A DNA stretch of 64,000 nt from Paenibacillus lutrae (GTDB lineage Bacteria > Bacillota > Bacilli > Paenibacillales > NBRC-103111). The stretch covers positions 141,852-205,851 of the forward strand of contig NZ_RHLK01000016.1 in the NCBI RefSeq assembly GCF_009757775.1. The letters run 5' to 3'. Each line of letters begins with the position of its first letter. Within the stretch, counting starts at the first letter, position 1. A program made the position numbers and the translations under genes. Of this stretch, positions 25,918-34,348 are shown in pieces. The notes under the pieces were generated by a model, which was not told where the DNA came from, ran no database searches, and was given only the letters and a program-made list of their open reading frames with translations.

Positions 25918-27297
25918 TTATTTGGATTCACCGAGCAAATAATTGTAGAACGGCCCGTCTACCCAGAATTTATAGGATTCTACCTCGGAATGCGGGCTGA
26001 TTTTTTTTAACCCTGCAGCTATAGCCTCGGATTGATCGTTCAATGAGAATGACTGGACGTAGTGATGTCCTTTCGTAATTTTGTTGTTCGTTATGACCTC
26101 ATAGTCAGCCACTTCCGTTCTGGAATAGTAAAGCGGCTGCCACCAGGAATGAGCGATGAGGCCGGTCTGATCCTCTCTGTCTTTTTTGGCGTATTGAAGG
26201 ACAATGTCTTGAAAACGGGCTTTCTGTCCGGCCGTCACGAATTCCAAGGACAGATCATATTCCTTCGCGTAGGCGATGAAGTTGCCGTTCTTAATCTGCA
26301 CGACTTTGTAGTCATCGGTTTGTACAGGTTCTCCCCATTCTTTCAAATAAATAAAGGCGGATGTTTTCGGCTCCAGCTGTACCTTGGCATCGATTCCTTC
26401 GCTTCGAAGAAGGCCGATGAGCTGCAGGGCATGGTCAATTTCACTGTGGCCGTAGGTAAGAGTGCGCTGTTTCTCGAAGTTTGGAGTGAACCGGTCGTCT
26501 TTTATGTTGTAGCCGGTAATGAGACCTGCTTGGAGAGCTTGATCGGCGGTATCCTGCAGTTCAGGCTGCTGGACAAGGCTCTGGTATCTCCAGGCGTCCC
26601 GGACGATACGTGTGATATCCGGATCAGACACACTGCCCAGGTAGTGCTTGTACAATCCTTTAGTCTCCAGCACCTTGCCGAGTACAAGGATTCCGAATGA
26701 AGCGGAGGCGGGCTTGTTTAATTCAAAATCGTTATGGAGACTCTCGGGCAGCAAACCCGTATCTACGGCCGCTGCTAATTCCTGCGCCGCTTGAGGGGTA
26801 AGTCCCCGGGCAGGAGCTTCGCCGGGCTGAATCTTGGCAAGAGCTTTGGCGGCTTTATCCGCCGGGTATGTATACGCCAGTTCCTTCAGGCCGGCAGCTT
26901 TAACCGCGATATACAGCGCAGTGCCTTGTGTCAGAGGCTGGTCTTGATTCAGTATATCCGAGGTTAGAATGCCGCTTTCGTACAGGGCGAGTGCAGGCTT
27001 GTAGACCGAGGAAGTCACGCTGATATCCTGGAATGGGTTAGCGATGCCGCTGGACTGTAGACCGAGTACGCCGGCTACTGCCAAGATGAAATCTCCTTTG
27101 GTAGGAGAGGGCGGCAGCGAGTAACCGAACTGATCCTTAATAAACTGCTGATAGTCATCAGCAGACTGGGGGGCAGCGGCCGGAGGCGGTACCTGACTTG
27201 CCTGCACCGGTCCTGCAGACCATAAGGAGAGAAGCAGTGCCCCCGTTACAGCCAGAGTGCCGATTCGGGATAAACGAGTACGCGAGATTAAGTGCAT
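25918..27297 (-). CDS. Secreted S-layer-homology-like protein of unknown function
   Basis: A 459-residue exported protein. A signal peptide with hydrophobic core LAVTGALLLSLWSAG ends near residue 33 (VQAS). The next 200 residues contain SLH-like units: a repeat start TKGDFILAVAGVLGL, then NPFQDISVTSSVYKPALALYESGIL and a second copy near TADQALQAGLITGYN, the pattern that anchors proteins to secondary cell-wall polymer. The C-terminal 170 residues are not recognised. AAGGATG precedes the ATG. It probably sits at the cell wall. A single-gene unit, convergent with the collagen-like gene. Confidence 0.7.
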   Translation of the reverse strand: MHLISRTRLSRIGTLAVTGALLLSLWSAGPVQASQVPPPAAAPQSADDYQQFIKDQFGYSLPPSPTKGDFILAVAGVLGLQSSGIANPFQDISVTSSVYKPALALYESGILTSDILNQDQPLTQGTALYIAVKAAGLKELAYTYPADKAAKALAKIQPGEAPARGLTPQAAQELAAAVDTGLLPESLHNDFELNKPASASFGILVLGKVLETKGLYKHYLGSVSDPDITRIVRDAWRYQSLVQQPELQDTADQALQAGLITGYNIKDDRFTPNFEKQRTLTYGHSEIDHALQLIGLLRSEGIDAKVQLEPKTSAFIYLKEWGEPVQTDDYKVVQIKNGNFIAYAKEYDLSLEFVTAGQKARFQDIVLQYAKKDREDQTGLIAHSWWQPLYYSRTEVADYEVITNNKITKGHHYVQSFSLNDQSEAIAAGLKKISPHSEVESYKFWVDGPFYNYLLGESK

Positions 27298-27473
27298 AGA
27301 AATGTCATCCTTTCAGATACCAATTTAATCCTATGAGAAAAGTAGGAAATTAAAAGGATGTTATCACCCTTTAAAGTAGCTGTCAATAGAAGGGATGCCT
27401 AACTTGACTTGTCCATTTTCATTCGGGTAAGCTAAAAATATCATCGTAAGAATTAAAGTGAGGCGGTAGAATC

Positions 27474-27866
27474 GTGAGTGAAGTGAAATCGGGTTTGTTA
27501 TATTCCAAAGATCATGAGTGGGTAGAGGTGTTGTCCGATACGCAGGTGCGCGTAGGAATGACTCCTTTTGCACAGGAACAGCTGGGAGATATCGTGTTCG
27601 TGGAGCTTCCCAAAGTAGGCGCTCCGGTCAAGGCGGACGACATGCTGGGCAGTGTAGAATCGGTCAAAACCGTTTCCGACCTGATCTCACCGGTCATCGG
27701 TATCGTAGCGGAGACGAACGGTGCGCTGGAAGACTCTCCGGAGCTCGTCAACAGCGAGCCGTATGGGGCGGGATGGGTTGCCGTTATTGACATTACAGGC
27801 AAGGAAGCCATTCAATCGCTGATGACAGCGGAGCAGTACAAAGCCTACATTTCGTCGGAATCCTAA
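27474..27866 (+). CDS. gcvH: Glycine cleavage system H protein
   Basis: A 130-residue lipoyl carrier protein. The lipoylated Lys lies in GSVESVKTVSD, with the family features KDHEWVEV, GDIVFVELPKVG and the C-terminal AYISSES tail region. It shuttles the aminomethyl group between the P, T and L proteins and, in Firmicutes, is also a donor in lipoate relay. None of gcvT or gcvP is next to it, which is common. The start is GTG with AGGCGG upstream. Very secure assignment. Confidence 0.96.
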   Translation: MSEVKSGLLYSKDHEWVEVLSDTQVRVGMTPFAQEQLGDIVFVELPKVGAPVKADDMLGSVESVKTVSDLISPVIGIVAETNGALEDSPELVNSEPYGAGWVAVIDITGKEAIQSLMTAEQYKAYISSES

Positions 27867-27902
27867 GCGAACCGCAGCAGCAAATCGGCACATTCGTGCG
27901 TT

Positions 27903-27946
27903 AAAGGCATCTTGTCAGGGGAGTAACCGGCAGGATGCCTTTTTCA
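27903..27946 (+). terminator. gcvH terminator
   Basis: AAAGGCATC and GATGCCTTT form a 9-bp stem closed by a T-run. Confidence 0.8.
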
Positions 27947-27979
27947 ATGGAGCCAGGCACAGTATAATCCCGCCAGTTC

Positions 27980-28026
27980 AAAAAGCCTGTGCACCCTTTT
28001 CTTCTCAGAAGGGCTCACAGGCTTTT
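27980..28026 (-). terminator. Terminator of the XRE regulator gene
   Basis: AAAAAGCCTGTG pairs with CACAGGCTTTT, with an additional GCACCCTTTT/AGAAGGGCT inner stem; T-run on the minus strand. Confidence 0.8.
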
Positions 28027-28045
28027 GCACATTAACAAGGGCTAG

Positions 28046-28384
28046 TTATCTGAACAGCTCCAGCAAAATGCGGTAAGCTTTATCGCTATCCGACTTGTTC
28101 TGCTGAGCCAGCAGCTCCAGAATACGCATGGCGGTATCTTTGCTGCTCTGCTGGTACATCGTTTCCTCATAGGTAAATAGTTCTTGTACCGTGGTATCCA
28201 GCGCATGAGCGATTTTGTAAAGAGTCTCTACCGTTACATTCTTAGTACCGCGTTCGATTGCGGCGACATAGGAATAAGAAGTCTGCATCGCCTCCGCAAG
28301 CTGCTCCTGGGTGTATCCCTTTTCGGCCCGCAAACTTTTAATTCTAGCCCCAAGCATCTTTAAGAACTCATTCTGTTTATCCAT
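28046..28384 (-). CDS. XRE-family transcription regulator
   Basis: A 112-residue cytoplasmic DNA-binding protein. The helix-turn-helix covers residues 12-66 (LRAEKGYTQEQLAEAMQTS, then IERGTKNVTVETLYKIAHAL), followed by a short C-terminal helix region that may dimerise. It is divergent from a small membrane-protein gene at 28515, whose 130-bp shared promoter region is a possible operator. The target cannot be read from sequence. Confidence 0.87.
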   Translation of the reverse strand: MDKQNEFLKMLGARIKSLRAEKGYTQEQLAEAMQTSYSYVAAIERGTKNVTVETLYKIAHALDTTVQELFTYEETMYQQSSKDTAMRILELLAQQNKSDSDKAYRILLELFR

Positions 28385-28514
28385 CTGCCCACGCTCCTAC
28401 TACCAGTGTAGACAAATAAATACGGTCACAACATGTTCTTATAAGATAATTTATGACGTTATTTACTCTAAAAGATGCAAACTATATACTGGTGTCAGGG
28501 GTTAAAAGTAGGAG

Positions 28515-28664
28515 ATGATCGCCCTGCGGAATTTTAAATTTTTGCGAAAAGCAGCCCAATCTGTCGGTAACGCATTTCTAACGTTATTCCTGCTGTTCTT
28601 TCTGGTCTGTATCGTACTGGAAATCTTGTATTTGTATACGATTTTCACCCGGTTGTTTAAATGA
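28515..28664 (+). CDS. Small single-pass membrane protein (49 residues)
   Basis: The short frame MIALRNFKFLRKAAQSVG has a basic N-terminus, then a long hydrophobic helix (FLTLFLLFFLVCIVLEILYL) and a basic end FTRLFK, the signature of a small membrane protein. AGGAGATGATC, nearly identical to the ideal anti-16S sequence AGGAGGTGATC, overlaps the ATG, so translation may really start at the CTG four codons in (28524). It is divergent from the XRE regulator. Family unknown. Confidence 0.5.
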   Translation: MIALRNFKFLRKAAQSVGNAFLTLFLLFFLVCIVLEILYLYTIFTRLFK

Positions 28665-28712
28665 GCAGGCTGATTTATAATCCCGCCGATCGCTGCAGCC
28701 GCTGTGCAATTT

Positions 28713-29070
28713 TCATGCTTCGGCAGAAATGCCGGGTGCAAACTCCTCAGGAAGCTCCTCAAGGTCCGGAATCGGCCCGCTGTTCTCTGGAATTCCTTCT
28801 ATCACTTCAAGAGGCTGCCCGCTTTCGGGATCATTTCCATTCCAAATGTAGCGAATATCTTTGTAATCCGTCTCACTGAATGTATAAAGCCTAAGATACA
28901 GTCCCTGGGGCTTCGAATTTGCGCGTGGCATCGAACTTGCTGTTGCTCAAATTCGGAATCGGCAGCCTTTTGGTTACCTCTACACCCGCTGCGACTTCAA
29001 GCGCTTTGGCGTAAGCGACGACATGAATGCTGCCGCGGACGAGCAGACAACCGAGCAGACAGCCGATCAT
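28713..29070 (-). pseudogene. Hypothetical membrane-associated gene with a probable +1 frameshift
   Basis: On the minus strand a frame including MIGCLLGCLLVRGSIHVV, then VTKRLPIPNLSNSKFDATRK ends at a TAG, and the next frame continues as LYLRLYTFSETDYKDIRYIW and a Pro/Glu-rich tail ending GISAEA. Dropping one base from the GGG or CCCC run (28903-28910 on the plus strand) fuses them into one protein of about 118 residues. The fused protein has a hydrophobic N-terminal segment and an acidic C-terminus, and no family is recognised. The true start may lie upstream. This is the only gene I can propose between 28665 and 29231. Confidence 0.4.
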
Positions 29071-29231
29071 TTCCCGGGCGAATAAGTTTCCGAAGCGGCG
29101 GGCGGGCCGGCTGTTAGATGGCGTAAAGGTAGAGAAATCCGCGAATGATGCAGAATAATCCTCTCTGTCGTTTGGGACCGGCAGATTTTGGATTAATACA
29201 GAGAGAGAAAGTTTGCAGAGGGGAAGATCAG

Positions 29232-30239
29232 ATGAAGATGAGACGCAAGTGGGGGGCGGCTGCAACGGCTGCAGTAATCTGTATGATGATGACAACAGGC
29301 TGCAATTCGGGGGAAGGACTGGACGGGCAGGCGGCATCTACACCGGCTCCGATTCAAACACCTGCCGGCCAAGAAAAGGGGAAGGTCGATTACAAAGTTG
29401 CTGATTCGAAAGGAAACTCGGAAAATCAGGGCAATCCGGAAGTAACGTTCAGCGGGGACGCAGAATTTACGGCGGATTCAGTCGTTGTGAAAGGAAAGAG
29501 TAACCTTCTTCCGACAGCCATCGTGCGTATTTATATGGAGGCGGCGAATCATACCGTCATTGGCTATAGCGATACGGTGAAAGTTGGAGAGGATGGCAGT
29601 TTTGAAACGAAGCTCAAAAAGCCTGATTTTAAAGATGTGCTGAAAATTCATGTGGAATTTAAGCCGGATCTCCAAGGCGCCGCGCTGGAACCTGTATATG
29701 GCAAGAAAGGGGAGAAGCTCATAGGGTCTCTCGTGTATATAACGGGCAGCGGGGAGCAGACGGAGAAGGTTGCAAGGATAACCGCTGTAGTGGATAACAA
29801 GGACAAGGAACCGTCAGGTAAAATCGCATTGGAACAACCAAAGTGGAATAAACCCGCCGACTACGGACAGTCCGCCGTGTGGATCAAGCCCGAATTAACA
29901 CAGGACGATAAGTATGTGTACATCAAGGGCACGAGTAATCTGCTTGAGGGCAGCAAATTAAGCGGGGATATAGAAATTCCGAATCACTGGACGAGTGGCT
30001 ATGCCCGCCATACCAAGGTGAGTCCGGATGGCTCTTTTGAACTTGTGCTCCAGAAGCCGAAGGAGAAAAGTAAATATTCCGTCGTGCTTACTTCCAAAGT
30101 GGAGAAGGACAGCTGGAAAATGCTTCAGGATACGTATGGCGCAGAGGGAGAGAAGTTCCAGGGTGATTTGGTCAAGACCTATGACGACAGCGGGAAATTA
30201 AAAAAGAAAGTGGAAGTCAAACTGGAAATAGGCAGTTAA
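29232..30239 (+). CDS. Lipoprotein with two duplicated domains
   Basis: A 335-residue exported lipoprotein: basic start MKMRRKWG, hydrophobic core and a lipobox ending in TTGC, with Cys about residue 21. After a Pro/Ala/Gln linker come two related domains of about 100 residues: the first has VVVKGKSNLLPTAIVRI, DGSFETKLKKP and VYGKKGEKLIGSLV; the second has VYIKGTSNLLEGSKL, DGSFELVLQKP and TYGAEGEKFQGDLV. This is clear internal duplication, probably of a beta-sandwich. Function unknown; location is the outer face of the membrane. AGAGGGGAAG sets ATG 29232 as the start, not the upstream in-frame ATG 29145. Confidence 0.75.
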   Translation: MKMRRKWGAAATAAVICMMMTTGCNSGEGLDGQAASTPAPIQTPAGQEKGKVDYKVADSKGNSENQGNPEVTFSGDAEFTADSVVVKGKSNLLPTAIVRIYMEAANHTVIGYSDTVKVGEDGSFETKLKKPDFKDVLKIHVEFKPDLQGAALEPVYGKKGEKLIGSLVYITGSGEQTEKVARITAVVDNKDKEPSGKIALEQPKWNKPADYGQSAVWIKPELTQDDKYVYIKGTSNLLEGSKLSGDIEIPNHWTSGYARHTKVSPDGSFELVLQKPKEKSKYSVVLTSKVEKDSWKMLQDTYGAEGEKFQGDLVKTYDDSGKLKKKVEVKLEIGS

Positions 30240-30267
30240 ACCGGCTAGAGTTCCCTCTAGATATAGA

Positions 30268-30308
30268 AGACCTGCAGCCATCAGGAGATGGTGTTTGCGG
30301 GTCTTTTA
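30268..30308 (+). terminator. Lipoprotein gene terminator
   Basis: AGACCTGCA and TGCGGGTCT pair (one G-U) around a 19-base loop, followed by TTTTAC. Confidence 0.65.
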
Positions 30309-30507
30309 CGTTGTTAAGAATAAGGAAGTGTCTGTCAATTGTCACGGCTTTGTTACAAATAGGGCCCAGAAGAGCTATCCCGTTTGCGGAGGCTTACAGG
30401 TATAATGAATGTGTTTGGTTATAAGAAAGCAGGACTTTCAGAACGCTTGCGTTTATGTACCGCAGGACACGGACTTTCCGTAATGGGAATGTTTAGGAGG
30501 CTTTAAT

Positions 30508-30993
30508 GTGAGAACGACAGTTTCAAAAGGACAAGAAACAAGCCGCCGTTACTTCCATCCTTATATCCGGCTGGCCGTTCTGATGATGATCGCGGTTATG
30601 GCGCTGACAGGATGCGGAAGCTCTTCCGGAGGGAACGGGCACGAAGGGCATACCGCCGGAGGCAGTCTGCCCGGAGGGGCGGATGCACTTACGCCTATCG
30701 AGGCGGAGGTGAAGCTTCCCCAGGAGCCGGTAAAAGCAGGATCGACGGCTATTGTAGAAGTAATTGTCACTCAGGCAGGCAAACCGGTCGACGATGCCGA
30801 GGAGGTTCTTTTCGAAGTATGGAAGGAAGGGACACCGGATGACAAGCATGAGAAAATTAAAGCGGAACCTGGCAAAAACGGTGCTTACACGTTGAAAAAG
30901 AAGTTTACGGAGCCGGGAAATTACTCGATTATTTCCCATGTTTCCGCCAGGACTATGCATACGATGCCTAAGGTAGAGCTGAAAGTAGAATAA
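30508..30993 (+). CDS. YtkA-like domain lipoprotein
   Basis: A 161-residue lipoprotein with the signal peptide core LAVLMMIAVMALTGCG (lipobox LTGC), a Gly/His-rich linker (GHEGHTAGG) and a C-terminal YtkA/FixH-like immunoglobulin-type domain: TPIEAEVKLP, STAIVEVIVTQAGKPVDDA, EPGNYSIISHV and a final Met/His-rich TMHTMPKVEL. The His and Met residues suggest metal, perhaps copper, binding; that is inference. GTG start with AGGAGG eight bases upstream. The PHP-phosphatase gene follows 29 bases later and may be co-transcribed. Confidence 0.78.
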   Translation: MRTTVSKGQETSRRYFHPYIRLAVLMMIAVMALTGCGSSSGGNGHEGHTAGGSLPGGADALTPIEAEVKLPQEPVKAGSTAIVEVIVTQAGKPVDDAEEVLFEVWKEGTPDDKHEKIKAEPGKNGAYTLKKKFTEPGNYSIISHVSARTMHTMPKVELKVE

Positions 30994-31022
30994 GATGTGA
31001 AAGCAAAAGGGAGGGAATTCGC

Positions 31023-31853
31023 ATGGTCTTCAAGTGGGACGGGCATACACATACGAAGTTTTGTTACCATGGCAATCCGGCCGAAACGCCTCTTTATTTG
31101 GAACGTGCCATCGAACGGGGCTTCCAGAGGTACACGATCAGCGAGCACCCGCCGCTGCCGGAGCAGTGGGTAGCCGATCCGGAGCTGATGGCGGAATTGG
31201 CTATGCCGCTGGAAGAGCTGCCGGTTTACCTGGCTTACGCGGAAGAGATGAAGAAGCGCTACGAAGAGCGGCTGGAGGTAACAGTCGGTCTTGAAATGGA
31301 TTATCTGCACGGCCGGGAAGATTTCTCCAATGAATTACTGGGACGCTGCGGCGACCGTCTTGAAGATGTACTCGTTTCTGTGCATTACCTCCCCGGTCGA
31401 GGCGGCATCCGCTGTCTGGATTACAAAGCGGATGATTTCCGCGACGGACTGCTTTCTTATTACGGCACGATGGATGCCGTCGTGAACGAGTATTACAACC
31501 ATGTCGAGCAGGCTATCGAATGGGCGGCCGCGCTTCCGATGCGCAAACGGCTCGGACATGTGCAGCTTATCGAGAAGTTCCGGGAGGCGCTGCCGCCAAT
31601 CGATCCGGAACTGGTCGAGCGCAGGCTGGCCGGGCTGCTGCCTAAGCTGGAGGCTGCCGGTCTGGGCATCGACGTGAACGTCGCGGGCCTGCGCGTACCG
31701 ACCTGCGGACAAGCCTATACGCCGCAAGGATTCCTTGAGGCATGCGCAGAGCGCGGTATTCCGCTCGTGTACGGGTCCGACACGCACAAGCCGGAGCATG
31801 TAGGGGCGGATTGGGCCTGGTTCGAGGCGGCTGTGGGCGGGCTAAAGCGCTAA
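31023..31853 (+). CDS. hisJ: Histidinol-phosphatase of the PHP family
   Basis: A 276-residue cytoplasmic PHP-domain phosphatase. Metal-binding motifs: DGHTHTKFCYHG at the N-terminus, SEHPPLP, then GLEMDY and a C-terminal GSDTHKPEHVG. This matches HisJ (B. subtilis type), which hydrolyses histidinol phosphate to histidinol in histidine synthesis. No other his genes are nearby, as is usual for this stand-alone form. GGGAGGG precedes the ATG. Assignment to the family is firm; the precise substrate is by similarity. Confidence 0.88.
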   Translation: MVFKWDGHTHTKFCYHGNPAETPLYLERAIERGFQRYTISEHPPLPEQWVADPELMAELAMPLEELPVYLAYAEEMKKRYEERLEVTVGLEMDYLHGREDFSNELLGRCGDRLEDVLVSVHYLPGRGGIRCLDYKADDFRDGLLSYYGTMDAVVNEYYNHVEQAIEWAAALPMRKRLGHVQLIEKFREALPPIDPELVERRLAGLLPKLEAAGLGIDVNVAGLRVPTCGQAYTPQGFLEACAERGIPLVYGSDTHKPEHVGADWAWFEAAVGGLKR

Positions 31854-31897
31854 GCCCCGGCCGGGCCGCCTCCCTGAGCTGCCGCCGCACCCCGAAA

Positions 31898-31940
31898 AAC
31901 CTTCAACTCCACCGGATTGTCCGGGGGTTGAAGGTTCTTT
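31898..31940 (+). terminator. hisJ terminator
   Basis: AACCTTCAAC pairs with GTTGAAGGTT; inner CCGG/CCGG extends the stem; followed by CTTTGTTC. Confidence 0.8.
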
Positions 31941-31964
31941 GTTCTGCCCCGCTGGATTAGGAAG

Positions 31965-32354
31965 CTACATCAGGAGCACTAGCGTCAGCAGGTCGAACAA
32001 AGCAAGCGTAAGGATGGCGTCATTGTAGCCGGGGTTTCCGAAAGGCGGGAAGAAGGCCCTTGTTTCGAGCTCCGGCCCGGATTCCCGTCCACCGCCGCAG
32101 CCGCAGCTTTTTTGGGCTCCGGCATATCCTCCGCTAATTCCCTGTCCGTAACCGGGCTGTCCCTGCAGTTGTACGTGCTGCCCATGGCTGTGTTCTCCTT
32201 GCCCGTAGACCGGATAGCCGGGGACCCGGATCTGAACATAATGGAGGTCCACATGAATAAGAGTACCCTCCCACGTTTGACCTGATTTGGTTTGTACCCG
32301 AACATAGCGGTTCATGTAGCTTTGACACAGTGAATGCAGATCTTTGGTATGCAT
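31965..32354 (-). CDS. Small spore-coat-like protein with Sm-like N-terminus
   Basis: A 129-residue protein. The first 45 residues (YVRVQTKSGQTWEGTLIHVD) look like an Sm-like strand-turn-strand. A Gly/Tyr/His/Gln-rich middle follows, with a CGCGGG cluster, and a hydrophobic C-terminus LTLALFDLLTLVLLM. Such composition is common in small coat or inner-spore-membrane-associated proteins of Paenibacillus and Bacillus, and the gene is divergent from cwlJ, a spore gene. Function unknown. GGAGGG lies before the ATG on the minus strand. Confidence 0.6.
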   Translation of the reverse strand: MHTKDLHSLCQSYMNRYVRVQTKSGQTWEGTLIHVDLHYVQIRVPGYPVYGQGEHSHGQHVQLQGQPGYGQGISGGYAGAQKSCGCGGGRESGPELETRAFFPPFGNPGYNDAILTLALFDLLTLVLLM

Positions 32355-32533
32355 AAATTATTCCCTCCGGTTCATTTCTTCTCTTCTCGCTGTAGTATAT
32401 GTACAGATGCCTTGCCGGGCGTGGGCTGTTGTCTGTTATGGGCGCTGTGCTGCGAGGATAGGGAAAGCACATGCGGGCGGCAGCCCCATACAATACATAT
32501 AGGACGAATGAGTTATGAAGGAGGCACACGAAA

Positions 32534-32962
32534 TTGGCGATTATTAAAACGAACTCCGAACAGACGAAATTGCTAGCCCGGTTAATGCGTGCGGAGGCTG
32601 AAGGAGAAGGGGAACTGGGTATGCTGATGGTCGGTAACGTGGGGGTCAACCGGGTACTGGCTAACTGTCTTGATTTTAAAAACATCCGTAATCTTCAACA
32701 AATGGTCTATCAGCGCCCCGGCGGTTTTGAAGCCACGATTAAAGGCTACTTCTATCAGGCGGCAAGAGACCGGGATATCCGCCTGGCCAGACGGGCGATT
32801 AACGGGGAACGGACACATCCCGCACGGAATTCCCTCTGGTTCTTCCGGCCGGAAGGCGGCTGCCCTCCTACCTGGTACGATCAGGCGAATTCGGGCCGTT
32901 TCAAGAATCATTGCTTCTTCTCGCCGACGGTGGAAGACTGTCCGGCTGTTTTTAATTATTAG
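32534..32962 (+). CDS. cwlJ: CwlJ-like spore cortex hydrolase
   Basis: A 142-residue Hydrolase_2 protein with no signal peptide, as for CwlJ. Conserved segments: LARLMRAEAEGEGELGMLM with the catalytic Glu, GNVGVNRVLANC and the C-terminal NSLWFFRPEGGCPPTWYDQ. CwlJ sits in the spore coat, is activated by Ca-dipicolinate at germination and degrades cortex. The start is TTG with AAGGAGG nine bases upstream. A gerQ gene, often its neighbour, is not seen. Confidence 0.9.
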   Translation: MAIIKTNSEQTKLLARLMRAEAEGEGELGMLMVGNVGVNRVLANCLDFKNIRNLQQMVYQRPGGFEATIKGYFYQAARDRDIRLARRAINGERTHPARNSLWFFRPEGGCPPTWYDQANSGRFKNHCFFSPTVEDCPAVFNY

Positions 32963-33026
32963 TTCGCTTTGCCGGGTTTTTTCTACATTGCAGCTTTACT
33001 TGGTGGCACAGACATCATGGCTGATG

Positions 33027-33056
33027 AAGGACCGTTCGAGACGAACGGTCCTTTGC
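33027..33056 (+). terminator. cwlJ terminator
   Basis: Perfect 12-bp stem AAGGACCGTTCG/CGAACGGTCCTT with a three-base loop; short T-run (TTTG). Confidence 0.7.
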
Positions 33057-33200
33057 CGTTTGCCGGGCTGTCCGCGGGCAGCCGGTTTTAGCTGTCCGTC
33101 GCTCATTGCTGTAGTACCCGGATACTCTCTTGTGGTAAAATAACACAGACAGGCCCTTAACAAGCGGCTAAGGAACAAGAACGGATTCGGAGGAGATCAG

Positions 33201-33893
33201 ATGTTACTCGAAGTCATTGCAACAACAGTCGGAGATGCCAAGGCAGCCGAGGCGGCCGGAGCGGACAGGCTGGAGCTGGTTACCGGAATGAAAGAAGGCG
33301 GTTTAACGCCAAGCGCCGGATTAATCGAAGGAACGGTGAACAGCGTGCGGATCCCGGCAGCGGTCATGGTCAGACCGCACAGCAAATCGTTCGTGTACGA
33401 TCCGGATGATGTCCGTGCGATGTTGAGGGATATCCGGATGATCCGGGAGATCGGTGCGGCGGGCATTGTCATTGGTCCGCTTACCCCAGACCGTCAGATC
33501 GATGTGCCGGTGCTGGAAGCCTTGTTGGCGGAAGCGGGTGATATGGAAGTTGTTTTCCACCGCGCTTTTGATGCCGTTCAAGACCAGCTGGCTGCGTACG
33601 ATTTTCTGTCGGGCTACCGGCAGATCCGCCGTATTCTGACGTCCGGGGGCAAGCCCAGCGCACTGGATGCGGTAGACCGGATGAGAGAATTGGTGGAGAT
33701 GAGCCGGAATTCTCACATTACGATCCTGGCCGGCAGCGGACTTGGCGCAGCTTCACTCGCCACTTTTATAAGCGGGACGGGTGTGAAGGAAGTGCATTTC
33801 GGCAGTGCGGTCCGTGGGCCCAAAGGTGTAGAAGATGAGATTGATCCCGGCAAAATCAAGGAGCTGCGTGAGATTCTGGCCCCGTTCTCATAA
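33201..33893 (+). CDS. cutC: CutC family protein
   Basis: A 230-residue TIM-barrel protein of the CutC family. Family segments: GADRLELVTGMKEGGLTPS, MVRPHSKSFVYDPDD, VFHRAFDAV and a C-terminal GVKEVHFGSAVR. CutC was linked to copper tolerance in bacteria but its real reaction is unsettled; barrel features suggest an enzyme of the cytoplasm. GGAGGAG before the ATG. A strong terminator follows after a short 13-bp repeat. Confidence 0.9.
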   Translation: MLLEVIATTVGDAKAAEAAGADRLELVTGMKEGGLTPSAGLIEGTVNSVRIPAAVMVRPHSKSFVYDPDDVRAMLRDIRMIREIGAAGIVIGPLTPDRQIDVPVLEALLAEAGDMEVVFHRAFDAVQDQLAAYDFLSGYRQIRRILTSGGKPSALDAVDRMRELVEMSRNSHITILAGSGLGAASLATFISGTGVKEVHFGSAVRGPKGVEDEIDPGKIKELREILAPFS

Positions 33894-33973
33894 GGAGACG
33901 GGCTGTTTTCTCCAAGAGGAGCAGGCGACTGGTTTTCGTCTTCTTTTGGGAAAAACCGGTGCAAGGGACATCT

Positions 33974-34051
33974 GAAATGAAGACCTGTAATGAAGTTCTA
34001 TAATGAAGATCTGTAATGAACATCTGTAATGAACATCTGTAATGAACATCA
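33974..34051. repeat. 13-bp tandem repeat, six copies
   Basis: Unit close to GTAATGAACATCT; the first three copies carry substitutions and the last three are almost identical, which suggests recent slippage. It lies between cutC and its terminator and contains no gene. Confidence 0.8.
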
Positions 34052-34086
34052 AAAAGACTATCTCACGGGGATGAGATAGTCTTTTT
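34051..34086 (+). terminator. cutC terminator
   Basis: AAAAAGACTATCTCA and TGAGATAGTCTTTTT are a perfect 15-bp stem with a six-base loop and T-run; functional in both directions. Confidence 0.85.
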
Positions 34087-34167
34087 GAGCTATTTGATCA
34101 GGCTTCGCGCATAATGGGATGTCCAACTGCTGCCGGAAGACCGGGTGCAGCGTTAGTTTCGCACAAC

Positions 34168-34263
34168 TTATGACTGGAAATTTGTGTATGCCGCTAACAG
34201 GCTGACTGTAAGGAGCAGTGCTCTAAAGGCGTACTTGTAAACTCGGGTCTGCGCATTAGACAT
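34168..34263 (-). CDS. Small exported-type peptide (31 residues), perhaps frameshifted
   Basis: A minus-strand frame with an excellent GAGGAGGAG site encodes MSNAQTRVYKYAFRALLLTV, a basic start followed by a hydrophobic stretch, ending TNFQS. If one base near 34172-34176 is surplus, the frame continues through HKLCETNAAPGLPAAVGHP to a stop at 34098, giving about 54 residues with a signal-like N-terminus. It could be a secreted signalling peptide or a small membrane protein; no family is recognised. It is the only gene candidate in 33894-34348. Confidence 0.45.
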   Translation of the reverse strand: MSNAQTRVYKYAFRALLLTVSLLAAYTNFQS

Positions 34264-34348
34264 AATAAATATCTCCTCCTCGCTTTATTCTTTTTCATTA
34301 TACAATAAACCAAGGAACACAATTGTAAACATTCTGTAATGATTTTAA

